The notes below the pieces were generated by a model. The model ran no database searches. It was not told the DNA's origin and saw only the letters and a list, made by a program, of their open reading frames with translations. DNA of 64,000 bases. It comes from Deltaproteobacteria bacterium (GTDB lineage: Bacteria; Myxococcota_A; Polyangia; Polyangiales; Polyangiaceae). The position numbers were made by a program, and so were the translations under genes. Positions 1 to 8,119 of this stretch are shown in pieces (position 1 is the first letter of the stretch; the number at the start of each line of letters is the position of its first letter). The DNA is taken from contig JACRCQ010000076.1 of NCBI GenBank assembly GCA_016218915.1, positions 36,618-100,617 of the forward strand, written 5' to 3'.

Positions 1-1
1 G

Positions 2-232
2 ATGGAACCCGAGCAGATGATCGTGCCGTCGCGGTTCTCTCTCCGCTTCGTGCCGCGCCAGCTCACCTCGCGGATCGCAGGCGACACAGCCATCGTCGAG
101 GCCGTGGGCGCGGACCCCGAAGTGGAGCATGCGTCGATTCGGTGCGTGCGCGAGAACCAGGCCTGGCGAATCGATCTGCAGCTACCGCCGTTGCCTCCTG
201 TGGAGCGGCGTCCGGACGCAGGCGTTCTGTGA
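2..232 (+). CDS. C-terminal part of an unidentified protein (5' end outside window)
   Basis: The reading frame is open from the left edge to a TGA at 230-232. The first ATG at 2 is probably internal, because the window edge cuts the gene. The visible 76 residues end in a pattern typical of small periplasmic or lipoprotein domains (an ENQAWRIDLQLPPLPP segment resembling the last strand of SnoaL/DUF4878-type folds). I do not recognise a family. It converges with the cdnL gene 73 bp downstream. Function unknown; a real gene is likely but not certain. Confidence 0.45.
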   Translation: MEPEQMIVPSRFSLRFVPRQLTSRIAGDTAIVEAVGADPEVEHASIRCVRENQAWRIDLQLPPLPPVERRPDAGVL

Positions 233-305
233 CGCTCGAGGAGGAGAGTGGATGGGGTCAGTCGAGGGACTCGAGGCAGGGGCCGGGCCTCGGCGGGGGG
301 TGGGA

Positions 306-812
306 TCAATTAGCTAAAAAAATCGCTTCGATCTCCGTGCGCACCTGCTCTTCGGTCTGCCCGCGGGAGATGGCGATCTCCTTGACGATCAGAGAGCGCG
401 CCGTGTCGAGCATCCTGCGCTCACCGAAGCTCAGCTGCTTGTCGGTCTTGAGGCGGTACAGATCGCGCAGCACTTCGGCGACGTCGTAGATGCTGCCGGT
501 CTTGATCTTGTCCATGAAGCCGCGATAGCGGCGATTCCAGGTCTGGTTGTCGAATGCGATCGTGCGCTCACGCAGGATGTCGAAGATCTCGCGGATCTCC
601 TGCTCGGAGATGACCTGACGCAGGCCGACTGCGCCGGCGTTGGCGACCGGGACCATGATCTTGCGGTCCGTGTCCATGATCCGGAGCACGTAGAAGCGCT
701 GCCGCGAACCCGCGATGTCTTTTTCCTCGATGCTGATGACCTCTGCCACGCCCTGGGCGGGATAAACGGCCTTGTCGCCAACCTTGAATTTCACTTCCGC
801 GCGTGCCTGCAT
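306..812 (-). CDS. cdnL: CdnL/CarD-family RNA-polymerase-binding transcription factor
   Basis: A 168-residue protein of the CarD/CdnL family, which binds the RNA polymerase beta subunit and stabilises open complexes at rRNA and other housekeeping promoters. The N-terminal Tudor-like RNAP-interaction domain (FKVGDKAVYPAQGVAEV through RKIMVPV, about residues 8-60) is followed by the helical DNA-binding part containing the conserved Trp of the NQTWNRRYRG segment. Length matches CdnL and not the much longer Myxococcus CarD with its HMGA-like tail. I chose the ATG at 812 over the one at 851 because AAGGAGA lies 6 nt upstream of it. Monocistronic by context: 280 bp separate it from the next minus-strand gene. 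Family assignment is firm; the symbol is by homology. Confidence 0.93.
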   Translation of the reverse strand: MQARAEVKFKVGDKAVYPAQGVAEVISIEEKDIAGSRQRFYVLRIMDTDRKIMVPVANAGAVGLRQVISEQEIREIFDILRERTIAFDNQTWNRRYRGFMDKIKTGSIYDVAEVLRDLYRLKTDKQLSFGERRMLDTARSLIVKEIAISRGQTEEQVRTEIEAIFLAN

Positions 813-1092
813 TAGCGTCTCCTTGTTCACATCCGGCCGCAATCGAACCAAAATCGTGGCCCTGACGCCGAGTTCGAAGGGGTCCTCGACGCAACCGAGT
901 CTTAACGGTTATGGGGTCGACTTATTCCAGCACCCTGTCATGCGGCGCATTCGCGTTCCTGCAGCTGCAACCGGGGGCTAAGATTTCGGGTCACAAGTGC
1001 GGCAGGCGCCGGGATCCTAATAGGCCGAGGCCGATCTTGTCAAGTTAGTTGAGACGATCCTGGAAGATAGTCGATCGACCCGGCATTCTTCG

Positions 1093-2013
1093 TCACGGCG
1101 CCCTCGCCAGCTCCAGCGCCAGGCCCCAACGGACACCTCGGTCGCTGACCATCATGGAGCCTGCGGCGCCGGATGCAAGGACCTCGCGGACCACGAGCGC
1201 TCCTCCCACGATGACGTCCGCTCGCTTGGGCTCCAATCCGCGCAAGGCCCGGCGTTGCTCCAGAGGCATCGAAGCGAGACGCTCGATCAGGCGGTCGATC
1301 TGCTCGATCGACAGGGCCGCGCCATGGATGCGCTTCGGATCATAGGGAGCAACCTCGATCGCAATCGCCGCAAGCGTGGTGATGGTTCCCGCGATTCCCA
1401 CCCATTGCACACCCGCTTGCACCTTCGGAGCCCGCTGCAGCTCTTCGCGCACGTGGGCGCGCACCGCATCCATCTGCTCTTGCGTGGGGGGATCCGAGCG
1501 CAGGAACCGCTCGGTCATCCGCACGCTGCCGACATCGATCGAAACTGCGCTGAAGACCTGTGGATGCCCCTTTTGCAGGGCACCGACCACGATCTCCGTG
1601 CTCCCACCCCCGACATCCTGCACCGCCACCGGTCCGTCGATCGGCAGTCCCGACAATGCACCGGAGAACGTCAACAACGCTTCGCGTTGTCCGGATATGA
1701 CCTGTGGTGCCGCACCCAGGATGCTCTCTGCCTGACGCACGAAATGCTCGGCGCCCTTGGCGTCGCGACTCGCGCTCGTGGCCACGACTGCCAGCCGATC
1801 CACAGGGTGCTGCTGCAGCATCGTGGCATAGTCGCGCAGACAAGCGAGCGTACGATCAACCGCATCGGGATGGAGCGACCGCGTGCGATCGACATCCTGG
1901 CCGAGGCGGGTGATGGTGGATCTCTCGACGACCGGCTCGATCCGGCCGTCCGAGGCTTCCGCGATGAGCAGCAGCACCGAGTTGGTGCCGATATCGATGG
2001 TGGCAACGCGCAT
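1093..2013 (-). CDS. ppx: Ppx/GppA-family phosphatase (exopolyphosphatase)
   Basis: 306 residues with the ASKHA nucleotide-binding fold of exopolyphosphatase/guanosine pentaphosphatase enzymes. These hydrolyse terminal phosphate from polyphosphate or pppGpp and so link phosphate storage and the stringent response. Visible phosphate-binding loops are DIGTNSVLLLI (residue 6 on), DVGGGSTEIVVG (about 137) and GIAGTITTLAA (about 207). The length matches the short single-module form lacking the C-terminal HD domain, so activity is probably on short-chain polyphosphate; sequence alone cannot separate Ppx from GppA. Read on the same strand as the OmpA lipoprotein gene upstream, 76 bp apart, so co-transcription is possible. 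Confidence 0.88.
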   Translation of the reverse strand: MRVATIDIGTNSVLLLIAEASDGRIEPVVERSTITRLGQDVDRTRSLHPDAVDRTLACLRDYATMLQQHPVDRLAVVATSASRDAKGAEHFVRQAESILGAAPQVISGQREALLTFSGALSGLPIDGPVAVQDVGGGSTEIVVGALQKGHPQVFSAVSIDVGSVRMTERFLRSDPPTQEQMDAVRAHVREELQRAPKVQAGVQWVGIAGTITTLAAIAIEVAPYDPKRIHGAALSIEQIDRLIERLASMPLEQRRALRGLEPKRADVIVGGALVVREVLASGAAGSMMVSDRGVRWGLALELARAP

Positions 2014-2089
2014 GGCAAGGCTCCGGCGAGGTAGGCCGAGGGAGGGTGCGAACGAGTCGGGATAGACGAGGAAAGCTGGTGGGCAGGGG

Positions 2090-2917
2090 TCAGGGCGAAG
2101 AGGTCAAGCTCTTGAGGTCGAGCATTTCTTCGACATTGGGCATGATGACGAGCTCGACGCGCCGGTTCTTCTGCATATTCTCGGGGGAATCGTTACCGAC
2201 GATCGGGTCGGTGTCGCCGTAGCCGACAGCGCTCCACTTGCTGGGGTTGAGGGCACCGCCGCCCTTCTCGGCCGGGGAGATGAGGTACATGAGCACTTCG
2301 CGAGCGCGCATGACCGACAGTCCCCAATTGTCCTTATAGGGACCACCCTGAAGGGGCTTGTTGTCGGTGTGGCCAGCGACCTGGAAGGTGCGCGAGTTCA
2401 GCTGGGCATCGCCGCGGATGACGTCCGCGACTTGTCCGATGATCTTCTTTCCTTCGGTCTTCAGGTCGACCTTGCCGGAATCGAACAGGACGTCGCCGGG
2501 CATGGAGATGACCATGCGGTTGTTGCGTACGGATACGGTCAGTCCGAGCTTGGTGAGGGCATCGAGCTTCTGCTTGAGCAATTCGAAGCGCTTGCGGATG
2601 GCATCGAGCTGCTCGGCGCGGCGTTTGAACTCCTCGAGGGCCTTGCGCTGCTCGGCGAGCGAAGCGTTGAGCGTCTGCACGTCGACGCCGGCCTTCTTGA
2701 GCTGCTCGCTGAGCTCCTCGATCTTGCCCTTGGCGTCGTTGTAGTCGCCCTGGGTTTTCTGGTGAGCTCTACGCTCAGCCTGCAGCTGAGCCTTGAGATC
2801 ATCGACTTCCTTGAGCTTGGCCTGCCACTCGTCCTCTCCATGACCGCAGCCGAGGGCCACGAGGCCGAACAGCATGCAGGCCGACAGCCACAGCCAAGTG
2901 AAACGACGCCAGATCAT
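2090..2917 (-). CDS. OmpA-family peptidoglycan-binding lipoprotein with coiled coil
   Basis: 275 residues. An N-terminal signal ends in a lipobox-like LVALGC, suggesting lipidation. A long coiled coil (about residues 30-115, rich in A/E/K/L/Q) follows, then a C-terminal OmpA-like peptidoglycan-binding domain with GHTDNKPLQGG, a RAREVLMYL helix and NRRVELVI. OmpA-like domains bind diaminopimelate in murein, so the protein likely ties the outer membrane to the wall or acts as a motor-stator-like or structural linker. The ATG at 2917 is preferred over 2950 because GGAGG lies 7 nt upstream. No cognate partner gene is adjacent. Confidence 0.87.
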   Translation of the reverse strand: MIWRRFTWLWLSACMLFGLVALGCGHGEDEWQAKLKEVDDLKAQLQAERRAHQKTQGDYNDAKGKIEELSEQLKKAGVDVQTLNASLAEQRKALEEFKRRAEQLDAIRKRFELLKQKLDALTKLGLTVSVRNNRMVISMPGDVLFDSGKVDLKTEGKKIIGQVADVIRGDAQLNSRTFQVAGHTDNKPLQGGPYKDNWGLSVMRAREVLMYLISPAEKGGGALNPSKWSAVGYGDTDPIVGNDSPENMQKNRRVELVIMPNVEEMLDLKSLTSSP

Positions 2918-3199
2918 ATCGGTACCTCCAGGGTGTGAAGAGCGGTCCATATACGCGTGGTTGGGGCGAAATGGTGCGAGAAATTACAGCGAAAAATCGC
3001 TGAGCGTCAACGCAGGGAAACAACAGTGAGAAGGGGGAGAAAAATGGGCGGAGGGTGCAGGGGATGGATACGGATGAACAGGGACGGGGGATCAGTCGAA
3101 AGGCGGCCAAACAGCTGCGCGAACGATGCGTGCGCAGCGGTTGCGGAGGGTAGGTTGGAGGAAGTCAAGGGGGCTGGATCGGCCCATGAACTTTTTTCA

Positions 3200-3228
3200 T
3201 TGACATGCACAATGCATAGCCATATATG
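3200..3228 (+). promoter_or_regulatory. Strong sigma-70-type promoter for the histone-like gene
   Basis: TTGACA at 3200-3205 and TATATG at 3223-3228 are separated by 17 nt. The -35 is a perfect consensus and the -10 matches 4 of 6. The surrounding 366-bp intergenic stretch (2918-3283) is otherwise featureless except for an unusually AT-rich patch around the promoter (3188-3235). Expected transcription start is near 3235, giving a leader of about 48 nt with AGGAGGG before the ATG at 3284. Confidence 0.7.
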
Positions 3229-3283
3229 TCGTGCAACATGCGTTGCCTCGTATGGCGAGGCGGCTCACCAGGAGGGTCTCTAA

Positions 3284-3682
3284 ATGGCTGCTGCGAAGAA
3301 GACTGCGAAACCGAAGACGAAGACGGCGAAGAAGGTTGCGGCTCCCAAGGCTGGCAAGGTCGCGAAGCGCGCGACGGCTCGTAAGCCTGCTGCCAAGAAG
3401 GCGGCGAAGAAGCCGGCTGCCAAGAAGGCGAAGAAGCCGGCCCGCAAGCCTGCCAAGCGCGCCGCGGCGAAGCGCGCGACCGCGCGTAAGCCCAAGGCTG
3501 CAAAGGCCAAGGCACGCAAGGCCCGTCCAGCCAAGCGAGCTGCCGCTAAGAAGCCGGCAACTCGTAAACCGGCTCGCCGGGCCGCCGCGAAGAAAGCTGA
3601 GAAGAAGCCGACCGCCAAGAAAGTCGCTCCGGTTGCTCCCAAGGAGCCCGTGATGCCGGCTGCGCACGACGACGAAGAATAG
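3284..3682 (+). CDS. Histone H1-like Ala/Lys/Pro-rich DNA-binding protein
   Basis: 132 residues built almost entirely of lysine, alanine, arginine and proline in degenerate KPAAKKA / ARKPAKRA units, with a short acidic tail (HDDEE). This is the composition of bacterial histone H1-like proteins (HctA/HC2, AlgP-type), which bind and compact DNA non-specifically. There is no globular domain and no signal peptide, so it acts in the nucleoid. AGGAGGG 7 nt before the ATG and a near-consensus promoter upstream indicate high expression. Low complexity limits what homology can prove; the nucleoid-protein call is by composition. Confidence 0.8.
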   Translation: MAAAKKTAKPKTKTAKKVAAPKAGKVAKRATARKPAAKKAAKKPAAKKAKKPARKPAKRAAAKRATARKPKAAKAKARKARPAKRAAAKKPATRKPARRAAAKKAEKKPTAKKVAPVAPKEPVMPAAHDDEE

Positions 3683-4331
3683 TTCAGTGATTTCAGGCCT
3701 CCTCGTGCGGCCGTATTCGTTGTTGCGCCTCTCTTAGCTCTTGCTTGCCGGCCTCGGACCCTGGCGCCGAGGCCGATCGTTTCCGCTCCTACCTGCCAGG
3801 TCGTTTCACTCATCCTCAGCTTGCAGCTGCGTTCGCTCCCTGAGCGGCGCGCTGCGCCCTTCATCCCCCCATTCCAGCCCCACGCGATGTTCCGACTCGC
3901 CGCATTATCCCGCCCCGCCCCATCCCGCACGAGCATCCGTCCACGGTGTCGTGAATCGCTCGCTCCACTACCCACAAAAGGATAGACGACCCGACCCATC
4001 GCACCTCCACGTCCCGTCAACTTCGCCGTCCATACGCCTTTGCTTCGCGCTACCGCTTCCCATCCCGAATCCAAGACAATCCGTAAAGCGCGTTCCAGTG
4101 CCATCACCATCCAGGACGCACGCAATCCTCCCCTCGCTCGTGCCGTGATCCCCTCCTGTCGCTGTTTTTTTCCTCACTTCGAGCTGAGCACGCCTCGACA
4201 CCGCGCTTGCCCCCCACTCCGCATGCTCGCGTCGACCAGCGACCGGCTTGCCCCGAACATGCATCCGTATCCGGATAGTTCACGAGCGTGCGACGCTACC
4301 GCATCGCGCCCGACGCCCTCGCCCGGGAGCG
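3683..4331. other. 649-bp stretch without a convincing gene
   Basis: Between the histone-like gene and the end of the minus-strand gene at 4332. The plus strand is strongly C/T-rich (long runs of cccgcccc-, tcctc- and ttttttcc-type sequence). Several frames stay open, but none has a good start site, recognisable motif or normal codon pattern. No clear terminator hairpin was seen. It may hold a long 3' untranslated region or an uncharacterised RNA; nothing supports either directly. Confidence 0.5.
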
Positions 4332-5999
4332 TCACTCGCCCAGGTAGAGCCGCAGCGCCGCCGCAGCCGCGCGCTTGTCGAAGACCGTTCCTGCCAGCTC
4401 CTCGCGCCGTCCAACCTGATCGAGCAGCTGCACGAGGAACTCGTGGAACGCCTCGCACTCCGCGATCGCGCGCTCGAGCTTGCCCGGGTCCAGCAGGTCC
4501 GTCTCCTGCAAGCCCGTCATCGCATCCACGAATGCCTCGAAGCGCGGATAGTCCGCCGCACGCAGCAGCGGGTAGCCCATCGCCCTGAAGTAGGCGAGGA
4601 ACTCGCGCACGAACTGGAAGCCGGACACCGACGCCCACCGCTCGTCGCTGGCTTGGGCATGGCGCGCCTTGACCGCGAACGCGCGCACGATCTGCGAGAA
4701 CATCCAGACGTTCTGGCGCAGCCGCTCGGACAGCTGGCGCCGCGCCGTCTTGTCGTCGAACACCTGCCCTTCCTCGAGCCGCGCCCCCAGCGTCTTGCCG
4801 AAGAACAGCACCACGTTCTGCAACGCCGGGCGAAGGATCGCCACAGCGCCCATCGCCGCCCTGCGCAGCTCGGCCTCGGTCGCACCCGCCTCCGGCGCCG
4901 GCAGCACGTGGTCGTACACGCGCCGAAGCTCCAGCCGAAGGTTCGCGTTGATGCACTCGAACGCGCCACGAATCTCGATCAGACGATGCGCGACCGCCCG
5001 GAGCGTCTCGTAGCGTGCATGGATGTCGTTGGCAGGGGTGTGCAGCAGATCGTGCTCGAACGAATCCGCAAGCAGCTCTCCGGAGTTCCTGCGCAGGTAG
5101 TTGGACAGCGCGCGCGCATCCGAACGCAGCACCGACAGCACCAGATAGATGCGTCCGGCCACGAAGTTCATCGGCTCCGGCATCCCCGCCGCGATCTCCT
5201 CGATCAGCTTGAGATAGCGGAGCATCCGGAACAACGACAGGAACGTCAGGGCCACCAGCCGCTGCGCTTGATCGCCAGGCACGCGCTGGATGATGTCGAG
5301 CACCTGCGACGACGAGATGCGGTCGAACTCGGGACGGAACTCGAGGGCCGAGAGCGGGTTGAAGAACGTGTTCTGCGCGATCTCGCGCTGGGCCACGCTC
5401 GCGGTGGCGTAGAACAGGCGGAACGGTACGCGCGTGAGCCTGTGCAGCCCCTCGGCCACCTCGGTCAGGTTCGTGAAGGAGCGTCGCAGCCCGAGCAGCG
5501 CGCCCTCCGGGGAATCCGGGGCGGTCTCCTGGCGCACCAGCCGCGTGCGCGCTGCATCCTCCGGCAGCACCGTCTCCAGGTAGCGATGGAACACGAACGT
5601 CCGATCGCGCTCCCCCAGGCAGCTTCGCGCCAGGTAGCTGATGCGCTTGATGCCGCCGGTCATCACGGCGAGCGGCTCGTGGAAGTCCACCGCGACGATG
5701 GGCACGCGTCCGCGCTGGCCGGGGTGGTTGCGGGGGTTGGCGAAGCACGCCATGCCTTTGAGAAGGATCTCGAGCTCGAAGAGCGCTTCACGCTTGTCGG
5801 CCGGCAGACGTGCGAAGAATGCTTCGCGGGCGCGATGCTCGTCGCCGCGCAGCCCTCTCGTTTCGCGCAGCAAGTCCGCATAGGCGTCCCTCTCAGGCGT
5901 CGGGGCGCCCAACCGGGCCGGTGGTGGAGCACTGAGCCGCTGCACGCTGCCATGGGACCTAACACGACCGGGCGGGTCGGTCACGATCCGAGCAGCCAC
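4332..5999 (-). CDS. Large conserved-looking protein of unknown function
   Basis: 555 residues, alpha-helical in character, no signal peptide, no membrane span and no motif I recognise. Codon usage and the long intact frame support a real gene. Features include a Pro-rich first 35 residues, a central segment FRLFYATASVAQREIAQ, and an acidic C-terminus. The start is uncertain: the frame opens with GTG at 5999 without a clear ribosome site, and GTG at 5945 (AGG upstream) is an alternative. It is divergent from the acyltransferase gene with only about 33 bp between starts. The 649 bp downstream are empty. I cannot assign a role. Confidence 0.7.
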   Translation of the reverse strand: MAARIVTDPPGRVRSHGSVQRLSAPPPARLGAPTPERDAYADLLRETRGLRGDEHRAREAFFARLPADKREALFELEILLKGMACFANPRNHPGQRGRVPIVAVDFHEPLAVMTGGIKRISYLARSCLGERDRTFVFHRYLETVLPEDAARTRLVRQETAPDSPEGALLGLRRSFTNLTEVAEGLHRLTRVPFRLFYATASVAQREIAQNTFFNPLSALEFRPEFDRISSSQVLDIIQRVPGDQAQRLVALTFLSLFRMLRYLKLIEEIAAGMPEPMNFVAGRIYLVLSVLRSDARALSNYLRRNSGELLADSFEHDLLHTPANDIHARYETLRAVAHRLIEIRGAFECINANLRLELRRVYDHVLPAPEAGATEAELRRAAMGAVAILRPALQNVVLFFGKTLGARLEEGQVFDDKTARRQLSERLRQNVWMFSQIVRAFAVKARHAQASDERWASVSGFQFVREFLAYFRAMGYPLLRAADYPRFEAFVDAMTGLQETDLLDPGKLERAIAECEAFHEFLVQLLDQVGRREELAGTVFDKRAAAAALRLYLGE

Positions 6000-6015
6000 C
6001 GGGCAAAATGGCTTG

Positions 6016-6024
6016 TGCTAGGCT
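6016..6024 (+). promoter_or_regulatory. Extended -10-like element TGCTAGGCT upstream of the acyltransferase
   Basis: TGC followed by TAGGCT ends 8 nt before the ATG at 6033, so the transcript would have almost no leader. Similar TGCTAG-type elements lie just upstream of several other genes in this window (see findings). No good -35 is visible. Confidence 0.4.
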
Positions 6025-6032
6025 CGCGCCAG

Positions 6033-6731
6033 ATGAACCCGGTAGTCGCGACCCTGTTCACGCTCTCCTACACCTTCGCGATGAGCGAGCGCGCAGTGCT
6101 TGCTTCGGCCTTGCGAGGCTCGGACAGCGTGGTGCGCGACGTGGCGCTGCAATGGTCGCGCAACCTGTGCAAACGCTGCGGCGTGGTCATCGAGACCCGC
6201 GGCGCGGATCGCGTCGACTGGGAGCGCCCGCTCGTGATCGTGTCCAACCACTCCAGCCACTTCGACATCCCCGTGATGATGTCAGGCCTGGGCCGTCCTC
6301 TGGGCTTTCTGACCAAGAGCGAGCTGTTCAAGATCCCCGCCTTCGGTACGGCCATGCGCAAGCTCGGCTGCGTTGCGATCGACCGCGCGCAGACGTCCAG
6401 GGCGCGCGCAGCGCTGCAGCTCGCGGCGAGCCGCGTGCGCGAAGGGGCCCAGCTGGTGGTGTTCGCCGAGGGTACGCGCACGGACGACGGCTCGCTGAAG
6501 CCGTTCAAGAAGGGGCCGTTCTACCTGATCCAGCAGGCCGGGGTTCAGGCAGTTCCGGTAGCCCTGGTGGGGACGCGCAAGATCGCGCCCAAGCACACGC
6601 TTCGCGTCAACGCAGCGGAAGTGTCGCTGCGCGTAGGCGAGCCGATCCTGTGCGAGGACGATTCCTCGGAGGCTCGGGAGCGACTTCGCGACCGCATGCA
6701 CGCGGCCGTGGCAGCGTTGATGCAGGGCTGA
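6033..6731 (+). CDS. plsC: 1-acyl-sn-glycerol-3-phosphate acyltransferase (PlsC family)
   Basis: 232 residues with the signature blocks of glycerolipid acyltransferases: NHSSHFD (the HX4D catalytic motif, about residue 75), FLTKSELFKIPAFG, and FAEGTRTDDGS (EGTR block, about 146), followed by a PVALVGT block. The family transfers a second acyl chain to lysophosphatidic acid at the inner membrane in phospholipid synthesis. The ATG at 6033 begins a normal-length protein with a hydrophobic N-terminus; the same frame is open far upstream, but that part is antisense to another gene. It ends 3 bp from the convergent gene at 6735. Substrate specificity is inferred only. Confidence 0.88.
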   Translation: MNPVVATLFTLSYTFAMSERAVLASALRGSDSVVRDVALQWSRNLCKRCGVVIETRGADRVDWERPLVIVSNHSSHFDIPVMMSGLGRPLGFLTKSELFKIPAFGTAMRKLGCVAIDRAQTSRARAALQLAASRVREGAQLVVFAEGTRTDDGSLKPFKKGPFYLIQQAGVQAVPVALVGTRKIAPKHTLRVNAAEVSLRVGEPILCEDDSSEARERLRDRMHAAVAALMQG

Positions 6732-6734
6732 GGC

Positions 6735-7265
6735 TCAGTCGACCGGCTTGGGCGGGGGGCCCATCTGGATCCGCTCGCCGATGTAGGAGCCGATCAGGGT
6801 GAAGAGCACGCCGACCGCGGCCATGATGATGAACATGAACACGGGCGTGAAGTCGCGGGTGCGGGTGATCACCGTGTAGAACACGGTCGGGATCGCCACG
6901 AAGAACGACGCGACCACCGGCTCGATGAAGGTCTTTCCAGGGGAGATCATGCCCACCAGCAGCCCGCCCAGGAACCACACCGGCACAGCGACGTACATGC
7001 CGGCGATGCCTTCGAAGTCGAGCGCGCTGACGACCATGGGCAGGCCGATGACGAGCGCAGCCGTGAGCACGCTCTGCACGAGCAGCGAGATCACGAACCA
7101 GATGAAGCTGAAGCCTTCCTGCTGGTAGCGTCGCTCCAGCTCTTCTTCCCGGGTGCGTGGCACGCCGGTTCCGAGCGCCTCCATCTTGGCGCCACACGAA
7201 ACGCACCGGCCGGGGGCCGTGTTCTTGAAACCACAAGAGGGGCACGTAATGGGCTTGCTGGCCAT
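6735..7265 (-). CDS. Zinc-ribbon membrane protein of unknown function
   Basis: 176 residues. The N-terminus has a CPSC / CVSC pair (CX2C-X10-CX2C) forming a zinc ribbon. After a charged stretch come four hydrophobic segments (about residues 55-75, 85-105, 115-135, 140-160) consistent with membrane spans. Small zinc-ribbon plus multi-span proteins of this layout are common and functionally undefined. The start at 7265 places the zinc ribbon at the extreme N-terminus; the frame is open further upstream but that part is a shadow of the divergent gene. Tail-to-tail with the acyltransferase gene. Confidence 0.75.
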   Translation of the reverse strand: MASKPITCPSCGFKNTAPGRCVSCGAKMEALGTGVPRTREEELERRYQQEGFSFIWFVISLLVQSVLTAALVIGLPMVVSALDFEGIAGMYVAVPVWFLGGLLVGMISPGKTFIEPVVASFFVAIPTVFYTVITRTRDFTPVFMFIIMAAVGVLFTLIGSYIGERIQMGPPPKPVD

Positions 7266-7418
7266 GGGGACCTCGTCCAGGGGCCCCAGACTAGCGCAAC
7301 CAGCGCACGGGACGCCAGCAGAGCCGTGCATCCCGCCCTTCCCTCCGGGAACCCGCACAGATAAGGGTTGTCGGAACGTTGTGGCCAAGCCAATCTCTGG
7401 CCATCGGACGGAGCGAGC

Positions 7419-8075
7419 GTGAACCCAGGAGCAGAGCAGGCGGCAGTCAAGCCCGTGGTCCGGACCGAAGTGGATCCGGAGCTGCTGGCTTTGCCTGCTC
7501 CGCCGCGCAGGGATCGAACCCTGGCAGTGGTGCTGATGCTGGTGACCGCCGTGGCTTCGATCTCGATGTGCTGGGCCCTGCGTGGCGAGGTTTCCTACGC
7601 TTTTTCCCGGGCCGTCCCTGCGGAGCTCGGCGACTTGACCACCCTGCAGCTCGGCTCCGTGGCGCCAGGCAGCTATGTCGAGGCGCGCGGCCTGCTCGGG
7701 ACCAACGGCGCGATCCGATATTCGCGTCCGCTCGAGGGTGACTCGTTCCGCCTGCAGCCTGTAGCCGGCAACGACAAGCTTTGGGTCGAAATCCGCGTTC
7801 CCGAAGGCATGGAAGGGCCCCGGTTCATCCCGCCGATCTCCTTTGCAGGACGCCTGTCTCCCATGAAGTCCGCTGGATTGCGTCATGCCGGGCTCGCACG
7901 CTCCGTGCACGCGCAGACCTCGGTGGTCATCCCGCAAGACGCGTGGATCCTCGTGGACGGAGCTTCGCCGCGCGCATCGCGCTGGGCTGTGGCGCTCTTC
8001 GCGCTGTTCGCGTTCTTCGCCGCCTGGAACGTGGTCAACACGATCCGCATCGTGCGCAGGGTCAGCGATCGCTGA
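7419..8075 (+). CDS. Bitopic membrane protein of unknown function
   Basis: 218 residues beginning with a GTG preceded by GGAG. Two hydrophobic segments, near residues 35-55 and 190-210, flank a roughly 130-residue region that would be extracytoplasmic (LGSVAPGSYVEARGLLG, WVEIRVPEG). The arrangement suggests a beta-rich periplasmic domain held by two anchors. I do not recognise the domain. Divergent from the zinc-ribbon membrane protein gene and convergent with glyA, so probably a single-gene unit. Confidence 0.65.
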   Translation: MNPGAEQAAVKPVVRTEVDPELLALPAPPRRDRTLAVVLMLVTAVASISMCWALRGEVSYAFSRAVPAELGDLTTLQLGSVAPGSYVEARGLLGTNGAIRYSRPLEGDSFRLQPVAGNDKLWVEIRVPEGMEGPRFIPPISFAGRLSPMKSAGLRHAGLARSVHAQTSVVIPQDAWILVDGASPRASRWAVALFALFAFFAAWNVVNTIRIVRRVSDR

Positions 8076-8119
8076 GCGCGGGTGCGGCCGCAGGATCGCG
8101 GCTCGATGCGGGGGGGCAG

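Noticed and set aside
3683-4331. Frames within the C/T-rich gap (for example 3741-4148)
   Set aside because: No ribosome site, Pro/Ser/His-rich composition and no motif; typical of random open frames here.
4248-6000. Very long plus-strand frame in front of the acyltransferase
   Set aside because: It is antisense to the 4332-5999 gene, Arg/His-rich as shadows are, and the acyltransferase family starts at 6033.
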